This document shows positions 15,603 to 23,831 of a stretch of DNA of 64,000 bases, piece after piece (positions within the stretch are counted from its first letter, which is position 1; every line of letters begins with the position of its first letter). A program made the position numbers and the translations under genes. Source of the stretch: Parasedimentitalea marina (GTDB taxonomy: Bacteria; Pseudomonadota; Alphaproteobacteria; Rhodobacterales; Rhodobacteraceae). Below the pieces are notes generated by a model, which saw only the letters and a list, made by a program, of their open reading frames with translations, did no database searches and was not told where the DNA came from. The stretch is taken from the NCBI RefSeq assembly GCF_004006175.1, contig NZ_CP033219.1, positions 3,596,001 to 3,660,000 on the forward strand. Direction: 5' to 3'.

Positions 15603-16928
15603 TTAGCCGCGGGCGCGGACCACTTGCATCAGCGACAGTAGCGCGCTCATGTCCGGGCCACGTTCCATGCCGGTCACCGCGTGACGCAGGGGCATGAACA
15701 GTTTTTTACCCTTGCGGCCAGTGGCCTCTTTCACAGCCGTAGTCCAGGTCTTCCAAGTGTCGCCGTCGTAGGGACCTTCAGGCAGCAGTTTCATTGCCTC
15801 GGCAATGAAGTCCTTGTCCTCATCCGCGATCAGCGGCTCGGCCCCATCGCGACACAGGGTCCACCAGGTTTCGAGATCGCCCAAAGTGGTGATGTTCTCT
15901 TTGGCGACATCCCAGAAGGGAGCCTGTTTGTCTGCAGGAACACCCAAGGCGTCGAGGTCCGACTGCACCTTGTCCAGTGGCAAGGACTGCAGATAGCGAC
16001 CGGTCAGTGGGAACAGGTCCTGCACGTCAAACTTGGTTGGCGCAGAGCCAAAGCGGTTGATGTCAAAGCCTTCGATCAGCTCGGCCATTTCATTGCGCAG
16101 CTCAATCGGGTCGGACGAGCCCAAACGGGCCATCTGTGACAGCAGTGCCATCGGCTGCACACCCTGTTCACGCAGGTCGCGCAGCGCCAAGGTACCCAGA
16201 CGTTTCGACAATGCTTCGCCCTGAGGGCCGGTCAGCAGCGAGTGGTGGGCGAATTCAGGTGGGGTGCCACCCAATGCCTTGATGATCTGGATTTGGGTTG
16301 CGGTGTTGGTCACGTGGTCTGAGCCACGTACAACATTTGTCACCCCCATTTCAGTGTCATCCACAACAGAGGCGATGGTGTAAAGCACCTGGCCGTCCCC
16401 ACGGATCAGCACCGGATCAGAGACAGAGGCCGCATCAATCGAGATGTCACCCAGCACGCCGTCGGTCCATTCGATCCGTTCGTGATCCAGCTTGAAGCGC
16501 CAGACACCATCGCCACGCTCGGCGCGCAGGGCGTCTTTTTCCGCATCGGACAGCGCCAGTGCGGCGCGGTCATAGACCGGTGGCTTGCCCATATTCAGCT
16601 GCTTCTTGCGCTTCAGGTCCAGCTCGGTCGGGGTCTCAAAGGCTTCGTAGAAGCGGCCAATCTCGCGCAGCTTGTCAGCCGCGTCGGCATATTGGTCCAA
16701 ACGATCAGACTGGCGCTCGACCTTGTCCCATGTCAGGCCCAGCCATTCCATGTCGCGCTTGATGGCGTCGACATATTTTTCTTCGGAGCGGTTCGGGTCG
16801 GTGTCGTCGATGCGCAGAATGAAGGTGCCGCCGGCCTTGCGGGCGATCAGATAGTTCATCAGCGCGGTGCGCAGGTTGCCAACGTGGATATATCCGGTGG
16901 GCGATGGGGCAAAACGGGTGGTGGTCAT
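15603..16928 (-). CDS. gltX: Glutamyl-tRNA synthetase
   Basis: A 441-residue class I aminoacyl-tRNA synthetase charging tRNA-Glu. The HIGH-type motif is FAPSPTGYIHVGN, FILRIDDTD follows, and the KMSKS-type loop is ALSKRLG. The length and the YIHVGN variant fit one of the two GltX paralogues commonly present in Rhodobacteraceae; such a copy may also charge tRNA-Gln for later amidation. AGGAG lies seven bases before the ATG at 16928. Confidence 0.95.
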   Translation of the reverse strand: MTTTRFAPSPTGYIHVGNLRTALMNYLIARKAGGTFILRIDDTDPNRSEEKYVDAIKRDMEWLGLTWDKVERQSDRLDQYADAADKLREIGRFYEAFETPTELDLKRKKQLNMGKPPVYDRAALALSDAEKDALRAERGDGVWRFKLDHERIEWTDGVLGDISIDAASVSDPVLIRGDGQVLYTIASVVDDTEMGVTNVVRGSDHVTNTATQIQIIKALGGTPPEFAHHSLLTGPQGEALSKRLGTLALRDLREQGVQPMALLSQMARLGSSDPIELRNEMAELIEGFDINRFGSAPTKFDVQDLFPLTGRYLQSLPLDKVQSDLDALGVPADKQAPFWDVAKENITTLGDLETWWTLCRDGAEPLIADEDKDFIAEAMKLLPEGPYDGDTWKTWTTAVKEATGRKGKKLFMPLRHAVTGMERGPDMSALLSLMQVVRARG

Positions 16929-17003
16929 CACATGTCTCCTGTTGTCCTGCCCATCTCACATAGGCAGGGTTTTGTCCAGTTGATGCGAGATATCCGCGCC
17001 AGG

Positions 17004-17044
17004 GGCGCGGGGCCTGCGGCGCGAGTATTTTGGCAAAAAGATGA
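17004..17044. repeat. Intergenic GAGTATTTT...AAAGATGA element (family B)
   Basis: GC-rich GGCCTGCGGCGC followed by GAGTATTTTGGCAAAAAGATGA. The same conserved string occurs at about 19.69, 37.33 and 42.73 kb and, in a GATATTTT variant, at 35.83 and 49.54 kb. Here it lies between gltX and the 3' end of the FAD oxidoreductase gene. Confidence 0.7.
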
Positions 17045-17062
17045 TGGCCTGTGGGGCGCGGC

Positions 17063-18430
17063 CTAGGTGCCACTGTCCAGGCGCACCCGGCTGCCGTCGG
17101 TGTAGCGCGACAGGCGGAACGCATGGGGGTCCACAATGGGGGGCGCGCCGGTCACCATATCGGCCATCAGGCGCCCTGCCCCCGGACCGATGCCAAAGCC
17201 ATGTCCCGAATAGCCGGTGGAGATGAACAGGCCCGGCAGGTCATCCACCGGTGAGATCACCGGAATGGCATCCGGCATCACGTCGATCAGGCCAGCCCAG
17301 CTTTGCACCACGTCGGCTTGCTGCAGGACCGGAAAAGCCTGTTGCGCAGCGGTCCAGCCAGATTTCAGCGCCGACTGCGAGGGCTCTGGATCGAGGATTC
17401 GGCACTGTTCAAATGCGGTTTCCTGATCGGGTGTCCAGCACCGCGCCTGGGCGGCCTCGTCCTGCCAGCGGCCTGAGAGACGAAAGCGCAGCGAGCGCCA
17501 TTCGCTTAGGAATGCAGGCAAAAACTTCAGGCCCAGACGCAGACTGTCGGGCACGATATCCACCACGTTCTCTGTTCCTTTGGCCACGGTATAGCCCCCG
17601 TCCGCGCGCTTTCGGAGTGCGTAGCCATCACCCCATAGGGCAACGTCAGGCCCGCTCGCCACTGGCGAACAGCGTAACACCGAATTCAGGACTTTTAGCT
17701 GAGGCAGCGAAACCCCGGCATTGCCAAGAAACAATCGCGACCAGGCGCCGCCAGCCACCACCACTGAACTACATGCCACCCGGCCCCGTTCGGTAATGAC
17801 ACCGGCGATCTGGCCTGCCTGGATATCAACAGAGCGCACCGCACAGTTGGTTATCACAGCCGCACCGGCATTGCGTGCGCCCATGGCAATGGCGTGGGTC
17901 GCCCATTGCGGTTCGGCACGGCCATCCATGGGAGTCGACAGGGCAGACTGGATTTGGCCCTGATGGCCCGGCAACATCATCTGCAGTGCATCGCCACTGA
18001 CCATTTCGCTGGCGGCCTCAAAATCTTGCAGGTTCTGCGCCCAGCGCTGCAGATGCGCGCGGCGTTTGGCTGTGTTGGCCACAAACAGGCTGCCGCACCG
18101 ATGATAACCTGTTTGATAGCCTGTGCGCGCCTCTAGCCCTTGCCAGATCGACATTGCCTCGAGCATCAGCGGAATTTCCCGCGGATCGCGCTGGGACAGG
18201 CGCACCCAACCCCAGTTGCGCGAGCTTTGCTCGCCGCCAATGCGGCCTTTTTCACAGAGCAATACCGACACACCGCGCGACGCCAATTCCAGCGCGGTCG
18301 ACGCGCCGACGATACCGCCGCCGATGACAACGGTATCAACTGATTTGAGGAGGCGTTTGTCTTCGGGAAAGGGCGGCAATTCGGGACCAGGCAAAAGAGA
18401 CTCCGATGGGGCAGGTTTAGCGACCTGCAC
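17063..18430 (-). CDS. FAD-dependent oxidoreductase, DAO/DadA-like
   Basis: A 455-residue member of the D-amino-acid oxidase-like flavoprotein superfamily. The dinucleotide fold VVIGGGIVGASTALELASRG is near residues 33-52, and the C-terminal FAD contact FISTGYSGHGFGIGP is the usual second motif. Relatives oxidise amines or amino acids such as D-amino acids, sarcosine or glycine betaine derivatives; the exact substrate cannot be assigned. The start is a GTG at 18430. It stands alone, with no dehydrogenase partner subunit nearby. Confidence 0.85.
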   Translation of the reverse strand: MQVAKPAPSESLLPGPELPPFPEDKRLLKSVDTVVIGGGIVGASTALELASRGVSVLLCEKGRIGGEQSSRNWGWVRLSQRDPREIPLMLEAMSIWQGLEARTGYQTGYHRCGSLFVANTAKRRAHLQRWAQNLQDFEAASEMVSGDALQMMLPGHQGQIQSALSTPMDGRAEPQWATHAIAMGARNAGAAVITNCAVRSVDIQAGQIAGVITERGRVACSSVVVAGGAWSRLFLGNAGVSLPQLKVLNSVLRCSPVASGPDVALWGDGYALRKRADGGYTVAKGTENVVDIVPDSLRLGLKFLPAFLSEWRSLRFRLSGRWQDEAAQARCWTPDQETAFEQCRILDPEPSQSALKSGWTAAQQAFPVLQQADVVQSWAGLIDVMPDAIPVISPVDDLPGLFISTGYSGHGFGIGPGAGRLMADMVTGAPPIVDPHAFRLSRYTDGSRVRLDSGT

Positions 18431-18458
18431 TATGCGAAGACCCGACTGTCCTGAAAAG

Positions 18459-18483
18459 GAAAAACACCCGCTGTGCGGGTGCT
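18459..18483 (-). terminator. Intrinsic terminator of the 18.5-19.1 kb gene
   Basis: On the minus strand CACCCGC-ACA-GCGGGTG forms a 7-bp stem followed directly by TTTTTCC. It lies 14 bases after the stop at 18497 and before the FAD oxidoreductase start. Confidence 0.85.
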
Positions 18484-18496
18484 ATTGCGGAACTGG

Positions 18497-19147
18497 TTAC
18501 TCGACTGTGGTTTGACGGTCACCCTGACGCTGGACCAGCAGCCGGTCAAAAGGTTCGACCAAGTCCAGGTCGGACACCGTGGCAGTGGCAACACTGTGTA
18601 TATAGAGCCCCTGCGTCAAACGAGATGGCAATCGGTCGGACAGGGCCTGCAACCGGTCACTGACCCGACCGGCCCAATTTGCGACCCGGTCCGCCTGAGC
18701 GGGGAGACACCGGCAATAGAAGCCGAAACAGGCCCGTCCGATGGTTGCCAGCCGATCCGAGCCGACGGCCCAGAACAAGAAGACGGTCGCAGCCAAGGTC
18801 AGCGCCACCCCTGCGGCAACGCCCATCGGGCTATAGATGAGAATGGCCAGCGCAAAAATCAGCAGATTGTGGCTCCAGCGGGGCTGGTAACCGCGACCCC
18901 CGCGGGCCACAGTTTTTGTGGCGCTTGGACTCTGAGGCTCGGTTGGAACAGTCAGGTGCGGTTCCTGCGGTTGCGACCTGAATGTCCGTCTGAGTCGAGA
19001 CATGGGTTGAGATTTTGCGACCTCGGGGTGCACGACGTTTTCGGCGACCATCACCTTGCGAACTTCGGCCATGATTTCGGCCTCGCTGGTCTCGTGGCTC
19101 TGACCCTGGATCAACTTGTCAAAATCCGGCTGATAACTCTGTGTCAT
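18497..19147 (-). CDS. Hypothetical protein with two membrane helices
   Basis: A 216-residue protein of unknown function. The first about 100 residues are polar and proline/glutamine-rich. A hydrophobic hairpin follows: LLIFALAILIYSPMGVAAG and ALTLAATVFLFWAVG. The C-terminal part is a charged, probably soluble tail. The ATG start gives MTQSYQPDFDKLIQ; the frame opens at a TTG at 19237, but that extension has no ribosome site. It is a single-gene unit with its own terminator. Confidence 0.6.
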   Translation of the reverse strand: MTQSYQPDFDKLIQGQSHETSEAEIMAEVRKVMVAENVVHPEVAKSQPMSRLRRTFRSQPQEPHLTVPTEPQSPSATKTVARGGRGYQPRWSHNLLIFALAILIYSPMGVAAGVALTLAATVFLFWAVGSDRLATIGRACFGFYCRCLPAQADRVANWAGRVSDRLQALSDRLPSRLTQGLYIHSVATATVSDLDLVEPFDRLLVQRQGDRQTTVE

Positions 19148-19634
19148 TTGGCACCTCTGGCGATTCAAAACTTGGCGTTCCTGTCCGTGACAGGCGTTTT
19201 TCAGACTGCCCGTGCAATTTAGCCCATTTCGCCGCAAATTTGTTCGTTTTGCCTAAAATTAGACGAAAATGCCAGATGAGAGGTGGGAATGTGGCGACAA
19301 TGAAGCGCGGTCGCGGCATTGTCCCGGATCGCTGGACAGTTAACCAGAATCATATCTTCGGCACACGTCCGAGCAACGATGCCCCAGCAAGAAGTACTGA
19401 CAATTTGCAGCAACCGGCGTGTTCACTGTTTGGAGTGCAGACCCGATAATTTGACACCAGGGACTCTGTGAAATGCATGCGGTGAATTTCAGCGCCGCCC
19501 ACCCGGGATTGGGCGTCGGGTGGGGGATTGAAACAATAGCCATCATGTGGCCGTGCGGAATCGGTGCAGGCCTGGCCGGTTGCTTTACGACCAGATCGGG
19601 CCAAATACTGCAAAGGTTTTTCCGCAGAACCCAA
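19148..19634. other. Gene-free upstream region
   Basis: About 490 bases between the unknown membrane-protein gene and a repeat element next to nadE. No coding frame of convincing composition, no tRNA and no recognised RNA motif were seen. Confidence 0.4.
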
Positions 19635-19705
19635 AGGGGCGTTGCCCCTCTGACGAGCCAAGATCTGGCTCGTCATTCACCCCGGAGTATTTGGGAAAAG
19701 ATGAA
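19635..19705. repeat. Composite two-hairpin element (family B/D) at the 3' side of nadE
   Basis: Hairpin one is AGGGGC-GTT-GCCCCT (19635-19649). Hairpin two is TGACGAGCCA-AGATC-TGGCTCGTCA (19651-19675), a perfect 10-bp stem. The conserved tail TTCACCCCGGAGTATTTGGG then AAAAGATGAA follows. The same order of parts, with different stem sequences, recurs at 35.8 and 49.55 kb. Confidence 0.75.
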
Positions 19706-19726
19706 GGGGCGGATTTTTGAGACCTG

Positions 19727-21385
19727 TCAGCTGGGATCGCGCCACTGATTGACGATGGGATAGCGGCGGTCCAGCCAGAAGGCGCGCGGGGTTAGCCGGG
19801 CGCCGGGAGCGGACTGAAAGCGTTTGTATTCGCTGATGTAGAGCAGGTGCTCGACCCGTTTGGCCACGGCGTGGTCAAATCCGGCGGCAACGCAATCCGC
19901 CAGTGAGCCGTCCTGATCGACCAGAATGTCCAGAATAGCGTCCAGTTCGGGGTAGTCCGGCAGGCTGTCGCTGTCTTTTTGATCATCGCGCAACTCAGCC
20001 GTGGGTGGTTTGTCGATGACATTGGGGCGGATCACTTCGCCTTTGGGGCCGTTCATCCAGGGGCGGTGGTTGGCATTGCGCCAGCGGCAGGTTTCAAACA
20101 CCCGGGTTTTGTACATGTCCTTGATCGGGTTGTAGCCGCCGTTCATGTCACCATAGATGGTGGCATAGCCCACCGCGACTTCGGATTTATTACCTGTGGT
20201 CAGCAACATCTCGCCGAACTTGTTCGACATTGCCATCAGCAGCAACCCGCGCAGGCGGGACTGGATGTTTTCTTCGGTGACGTCAGCGTCACGCCCGGCA
20301 AACAGCGGCGCCAGTGAATTGGTGATGGCGCTTCGGCCCTCGTCTATGGGGACATAGTCGTAATGCACGCCGAGCGCCTTGGCCACCGCCTCGGCATCAT
20401 CCAGCGATTCCCGGGTGGTGTATTCCGAGGGTAGCATCACGCAGCGCACATTTTCGGCGCCAATGGCATCAACCGCGATGGCGGCGACGATGGCTGAGTC
20501 GACGCCACCGGAGAGGCCCAGAAGCACCTTGGAGAAGCCTGATTTACGCAGATAGTCGCGTAAAGATTCGACCATGACGCGGTAGTCTTGCTCCCATGCG
20601 TCGGGCAGATGTGCCTTGGCGCCGTCGACAGCACGCCATCCGTCAGCGGTGCGCACAAAATCGAGATGGGCCACGGCCGCGTCAAAGACCGGCATTTGCA
20701 GGGCCAGAGCGCCGCCCGGGTTCAATACAAAGGTACCGCCATCAAAGACCTGATCATCCTGACCGCCAACCATGTTGAGATAGATCACCGGCAAGCCAGT
20801 CTCGATCGTGCGGGCCACCATGTGGTTGAACCGCACCTCCATCTTGTCACGATAATAGGGCGAACCATTGGGGATCAGCAGGAACTCGGCGCCGGTTTCT
20901 TCGAGGGTTTCGGCGACGTCCTCGTGCCAGCCGTCCTCGCAGATGGGGCTGCCGATGCGGGTGTCACCCACAGCATAGGGGCCACCCAGTGGTCCGGCAG
21001 AAAAGATGCGGACCTCATCAAAGACAGTTTCATTGGGCAGGTGGTGTTTCAACTGACGGCTGGCAATCTTGCCGCCCTTGAGGATCAGGTAGGCATTATA
21101 AAGCTTATCGCCTTCGACCCAGGGAGATCCAATGGCCAGGGCCGGTCCGTCCGCCACAGCCAGAGCCAGTTTTTCAACCTCGGCGATGGCGGCCCGGTGG
21201 AACCCCGGCTTCATCACCAGATCCTGGGTGTTGTAGCCGGTTATGAACATCTCGGGCAGTGCCACCAAGTCCGCGCCGGCATCGCGCCCTTGTTGCCAGG
21301 CCTTCAAAGCCTGGGCTGCATTGCCTGACAGGTCGCCCACAATAGGGTTCAGCTGGGCCAGGGTTACGCGGAAGCGATCAGTCAT
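19727..21385 (-). CDS. nadE: Glutamine-dependent NAD+ synthetase
   Basis: A 552-residue two-domain enzyme that amidates nicotinate adenine dinucleotide to NAD+. The N-terminal nitrilase-type glutaminase domain shows glutamate in VALPEMFITGYN, lysine in LKHHLPNE and the nucleophilic cysteine in GSPICEDGWHED. The C-terminal synthetase domain has the ATP-binding LGLSGGVDSAIVAAI. The two-domain form makes ammonia from glutamine in the same polypeptide. It completes the pathway that includes nadD at the left edge. Confidence 0.95.
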   Translation of the reverse strand: MTDRFRVTLAQLNPIVGDLSGNAAQALKAWQQGRDAGADLVALPEMFITGYNTQDLVMKPGFHRAAIAEVEKLALAVADGPALAIGSPWVEGDKLYNAYLILKGGKIASRQLKHHLPNETVFDEVRIFSAGPLGGPYAVGDTRIGSPICEDGWHEDVAETLEETGAEFLLIPNGSPYYRDKMEVRFNHMVARTIETGLPVIYLNMVGGQDDQVFDGGTFVLNPGGALALQMPVFDAAVAHLDFVRTADGWRAVDGAKAHLPDAWEQDYRVMVESLRDYLRKSGFSKVLLGLSGGVDSAIVAAIAVDAIGAENVRCVMLPSEYTTRESLDDAEAVAKALGVHYDYVPIDEGRSAITNSLAPLFAGRDADVTEENIQSRLRGLLLMAMSNKFGEMLLTTGNKSEVAVGYATIYGDMNGGYNPIKDMYKTRVFETCRWRNANHRPWMNGPKGEVIRPNVIDKPPTAELRDDQKDSDSLPDYPELDAILDILVDQDGSLADCVAAGFDHAVAKRVEHLLYISEYKRFQSAPGARLTPRAFWLDRRYPIVNQWRDPS

Positions 21386-21550
21386 CCTGCTCTAGTCCTT
21401 TAACAATCCACTCAAGCCATTTAGCAGATCTTGCATCAAGGGAAAGGGAGCAGGTGCAAAAGACATTGCGACAATCTGCTGGCTGCCCTAGTTTTTTAGT
21501 TTAGCCGTGATACGCTACGGCAAAATTTTCAGGCGCAGGCAGGGGTTCCG

Positions 21551-23041
21551 ATGATCCGATTTGGCAACATACTCGCACTTTCATTGACTCTCGTGATGGG
21601 CTCGGCGGCTCTGGCGCAGAATAGCCAGGTGATTTCAACCCAGGACGAGATCGGTGGTGTCTATGAGGGCACATTTAGGGGCGGGTTGCAGCATGGCACC
21701 GGCACGTACCGGTTGCCCAACGGATATGAATACTCGGGCGATTGGCTAGACGGTGAGATCGTCGGCCAGGGCGTTGCGCGGTTTCCCAACGGATCAGTCT
21801 ACGAGGGGGCCTTTGCCAAGGGGAAACCCGAAGGGCTGGGCAAGATCACCTTTTCAGATGGGGGCACCTATGAGGGCGATTGGGTTGATGGCATCATCAA
21901 CGGTCAGGGTGTCGCGATCTATGCCAATGGGGTGCGCTATGAAGGCGGTTTTGTCGATGCGCAGCACACTGGTCGTGGTGTCATGCAAAATCCCGGCGGT
22001 TACGAATATGACGGCGATTGGGTGAATGGCCAAAAAGAGGGCAAGGCAAAGATCGCCTATCCCAATGGTGCAATCTATGACGGCGAAGTGCTGGCTGGAA
22101 AGCTGCATGGCCAGGGTAAGCTGACGCTGCCAGACGGGCTGGTTTACGATGGCAGTTGGGCCGATGATCAGATGCATGGCACCGGGGTTCTGACCCAGCC
22201 AAATGGCGACGTTTATGAGGGACCACTGGAGGCCGGGCGGCGCCATGGGCAGGGCAAACTGACCTATGCCAGCGGCGATATCTACACCGGCAATTTCAAC
22301 AACGATCTGCGCGACGGTCAGGGCACGTTCTCGGGCACTGACGGGTATGTTTATACCGGCGACTGGGTTGGCGGACAAATCGAGGGGCAAGGCCATGTGA
22401 CCTATCCGGACGGGTCGGTCTATGAAGGTCAGTTCCGCACCGATCTGGCCGATGGACAAGGCAAGATCACCTACCGTGATGGATCGACCTATGAAGGCAA
22501 CTGGACGGCTGGCGTAATCGAAGGCGAAGGCACCGCCACCTATCCCAACGGGGTGGTCTATACAGGAGCGTTCAAAAACGCGAGCAATCACGGTCAGGGC
22601 GTCATGACCTATACCGATGGGTATCGCTATGAAGGTGGCTGGCAAAACAGTAAGCGTCATGGGGAGGCCAAGGTTACCTATGCGGATGGCTCGCTTTACT
22701 CCGGGGCATTTTTCGAAGGCCAGCGGCACGGCAAGGGCAAGATCGAAATGCCGGACGGGTTCATTTATGAAGGCGACTGGCAACAAGGGAAAATCAGTGG
22801 TCAGGGCGTTGCCACCTATGCCAATGGCGACGTCTATGAGGGGCATTTTCTGAACAGCAAACGCCAGGGCGCTGGCACCATGCGATATGCCACCGGTCAA
22901 GAGACCAGCGGCAGTTGGGATAACGGCGCCCTGGGCGACCAGACGGCAGAACCGGCAGAACCGGCAGAGGCTGGCGCAACAGAAGCTGACACAACAGAGG
23001 CTGGCTCAAATGACGTGAGTCCCTCGGAAACCAGTGAATAG
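21551..23041 (+). CDS. Secreted MORN-repeat protein
   Basis: A 496-residue protein with a signal peptide (MIRFGNILALSLTLVMGSAALAQ). Eighteen full and one partial MORN repeats of about 23 residues follow, from VYEGTF to TSGSWDNG, with the pattern YxGxW/FxxGxxxGxGxxxxxxG. The last about 35 residues are a low-complexity acidic Ala/Glu/Thr tail. The residue after YxG-x alternates between Phe and Trp, so the evolutionary unit is probably a 46-residue pair. MORN arrays mediate protein or lipid contacts; no catalytic domain is present. AGGGG precedes the ATG. Its partner is unknown. Confidence 0.9.
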   Translation: MIRFGNILALSLTLVMGSAALAQNSQVISTQDEIGGVYEGTFRGGLQHGTGTYRLPNGYEYSGDWLDGEIVGQGVARFPNGSVYEGAFAKGKPEGLGKITFSDGGTYEGDWVDGIINGQGVAIYANGVRYEGGFVDAQHTGRGVMQNPGGYEYDGDWVNGQKEGKAKIAYPNGAIYDGEVLAGKLHGQGKLTLPDGLVYDGSWADDQMHGTGVLTQPNGDVYEGPLEAGRRHGQGKLTYASGDIYTGNFNNDLRDGQGTFSGTDGYVYTGDWVGGQIEGQGHVTYPDGSVYEGQFRTDLADGQGKITYRDGSTYEGNWTAGVIEGEGTATYPNGVVYTGAFKNASNHGQGVMTYTDGYRYEGGWQNSKRHGEAKVTYADGSLYSGAFFEGQRHGKGKIEMPDGFIYEGDWQQGKISGQGVATYANGDVYEGHFLNSKRQGAGTMRYATGQETSGSWDNGALGDQTAEPAEPAEAGATEADTTEAGSNDVSPSETSE

Positions 23042-23052
23042 GCCGGGCAGCA

Positions 23053-23076
23053 AGGGTGCGTGCAATCACGCACCCT
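23053..23076. terminator. Hairpin between convergent MORN and flavin-oxidase-fold genes
   Basis: AGGGTGCGTG-CAAT-CACGCACCCT is a perfect 10-bp stem with a tetraloop, located between two convergent stops. There is no clear T tract on either side, so termination is probable rather than certain. Confidence 0.6.
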
Positions 23077-23085
23077 ACCCCAAAT

Positions 23086-23748
23086 TCAGCCGATCCGAAT
23101 ACGGCTGAGGTGGTCTGGCATCGCGAGACCCGGCTGGTTCGCCGGGTCTGGTTCAGGCGCATGTACTTGCAATGACACTGGCACCACGCCTGCCCAGATT
23201 GGCAACGCGTAGTCATCCTCGTCATCGACTGGCGGCCCCGAGCGCAGCTTGGCCGCGCCTTCGGTGATCGGCATCCGCAGCACCGTTGTCGCCTTGACCT
23301 CTTGGTCCTGCATGGGGCGCAGACTGTCCCATCGACCCGGAAAAATCATATCAACCATGGTTTTCAGATGCGCTTTTTTGACGTCTGTGTCGGTCACCTT
23401 TTCGGCGCGACCGAAGATCATCGCGGATCGGTGGTTGACCGAGTGATGAAAGGCCGAGCGCGCCAGCACATATCCGTCCAGCAGGGTGATCGTCATACAG
23501 ACGTCGGCGCCCTCCATTGCGCGCAGGGCGCGGCTGGCAGAGGAGCCGTGCCAATAGATGTGGTCGCCCTCGCGCCATTGCAGGGTAGGCAGCACCGAGG
23601 GCTTGCCATCAATCTGGTAGCCGATATGGCACATGGGCATGGCATCCAACACCGCATCCAAACTGTCGCGGTCATAAGCCCCCTTTTCATGGGCACGGCG
23701 CAGGCGGCTGCGGTCTGTCTTAAGTGTCTCAGTCAAAGTCTGGCGCAT
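23086..23748 (-). CDS. Pyridoxamine 5'-phosphate oxidase-fold flavoprotein
   Basis: A 220-residue protein of the split-barrel, FMN-binding pyridoxamine-phosphate-oxidase-like group. MCHIGYQIDGKPSVLPTLQW and DHIYWHGSSASRALRAM at about residues 39-75 are characteristic, and VDMIFPGRWDSLRPM follows in the C-terminal part. Family members oxidise or bind varied substrates; this is not the PdxH enzyme itself. It is divergent from a MocR gene of PdxR type with two inverted repeats between them, which suggests PLP-responsive control. Confidence 0.8.
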   Translation of the reverse strand: MRQTLTETLKTDRSRLRRAHEKGAYDRDSLDAVLDAMPMCHIGYQIDGKPSVLPTLQWREGDHIYWHGSSASRALRAMEGADVCMTITLLDGYVLARSAFHHSVNHRSAMIFGRAEKVTDTDVKKAHLKTMVDMIFPGRWDSLRPMQDQEVKATTVLRMPITEGAAKLRSGPPVDDEDDYALPIWAGVVPVSLQVHAPEPDPANQPGLAMPDHLSRIRIG

Positions 23749-23763
23749 CTGCTGGGCCCTTTA

Positions 23764-23784
23764 TCAAGTCATCAATTGACTTGA
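23764..23784. promoter_or_regulatory. Palindrome upstream of the flavin-oxidase-fold gene
   Basis: TCAAGTCA (23764-23771) and TGACTTGA (23777-23784) are perfect inverted arms with a five-base spacer. They begin 15 bases before the minus-strand start at 23748. This is a candidate operator for the divergent MocR regulator or another factor. Confidence 0.5.
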
Positions 23785-23795
23785 CGGATAGGTGC

Positions 23796-23823
23796 AAAGT
23801 GGATCTATATTAAGCTCCACTTT
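23796..23823. promoter_or_regulatory. PdxR-like operator
   Basis: AAAGTGGA (23796-23803) and TCCACTTT (23816-23823) are perfect inverted arms. The left arm continues as AAAGTGGATCTA, which matches the binding motif AAAGTGGW(T)CTA that I recall for the MocR regulator PdxR of Corynebacterium. A TATATT -10-like box overlaps the spacer, and the MocR start is nine bases downstream, consistent with autoregulation. Confidence 0.65.
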
Positions 23824-23831
23824 CCAACAAA

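Noticed and set aside
21854..22900. 348-codon open frame antisense to the MORN gene
   Set aside because: Its periodic sequence simply mirrors the repeated coding strand; it has no ribosome site or family match.
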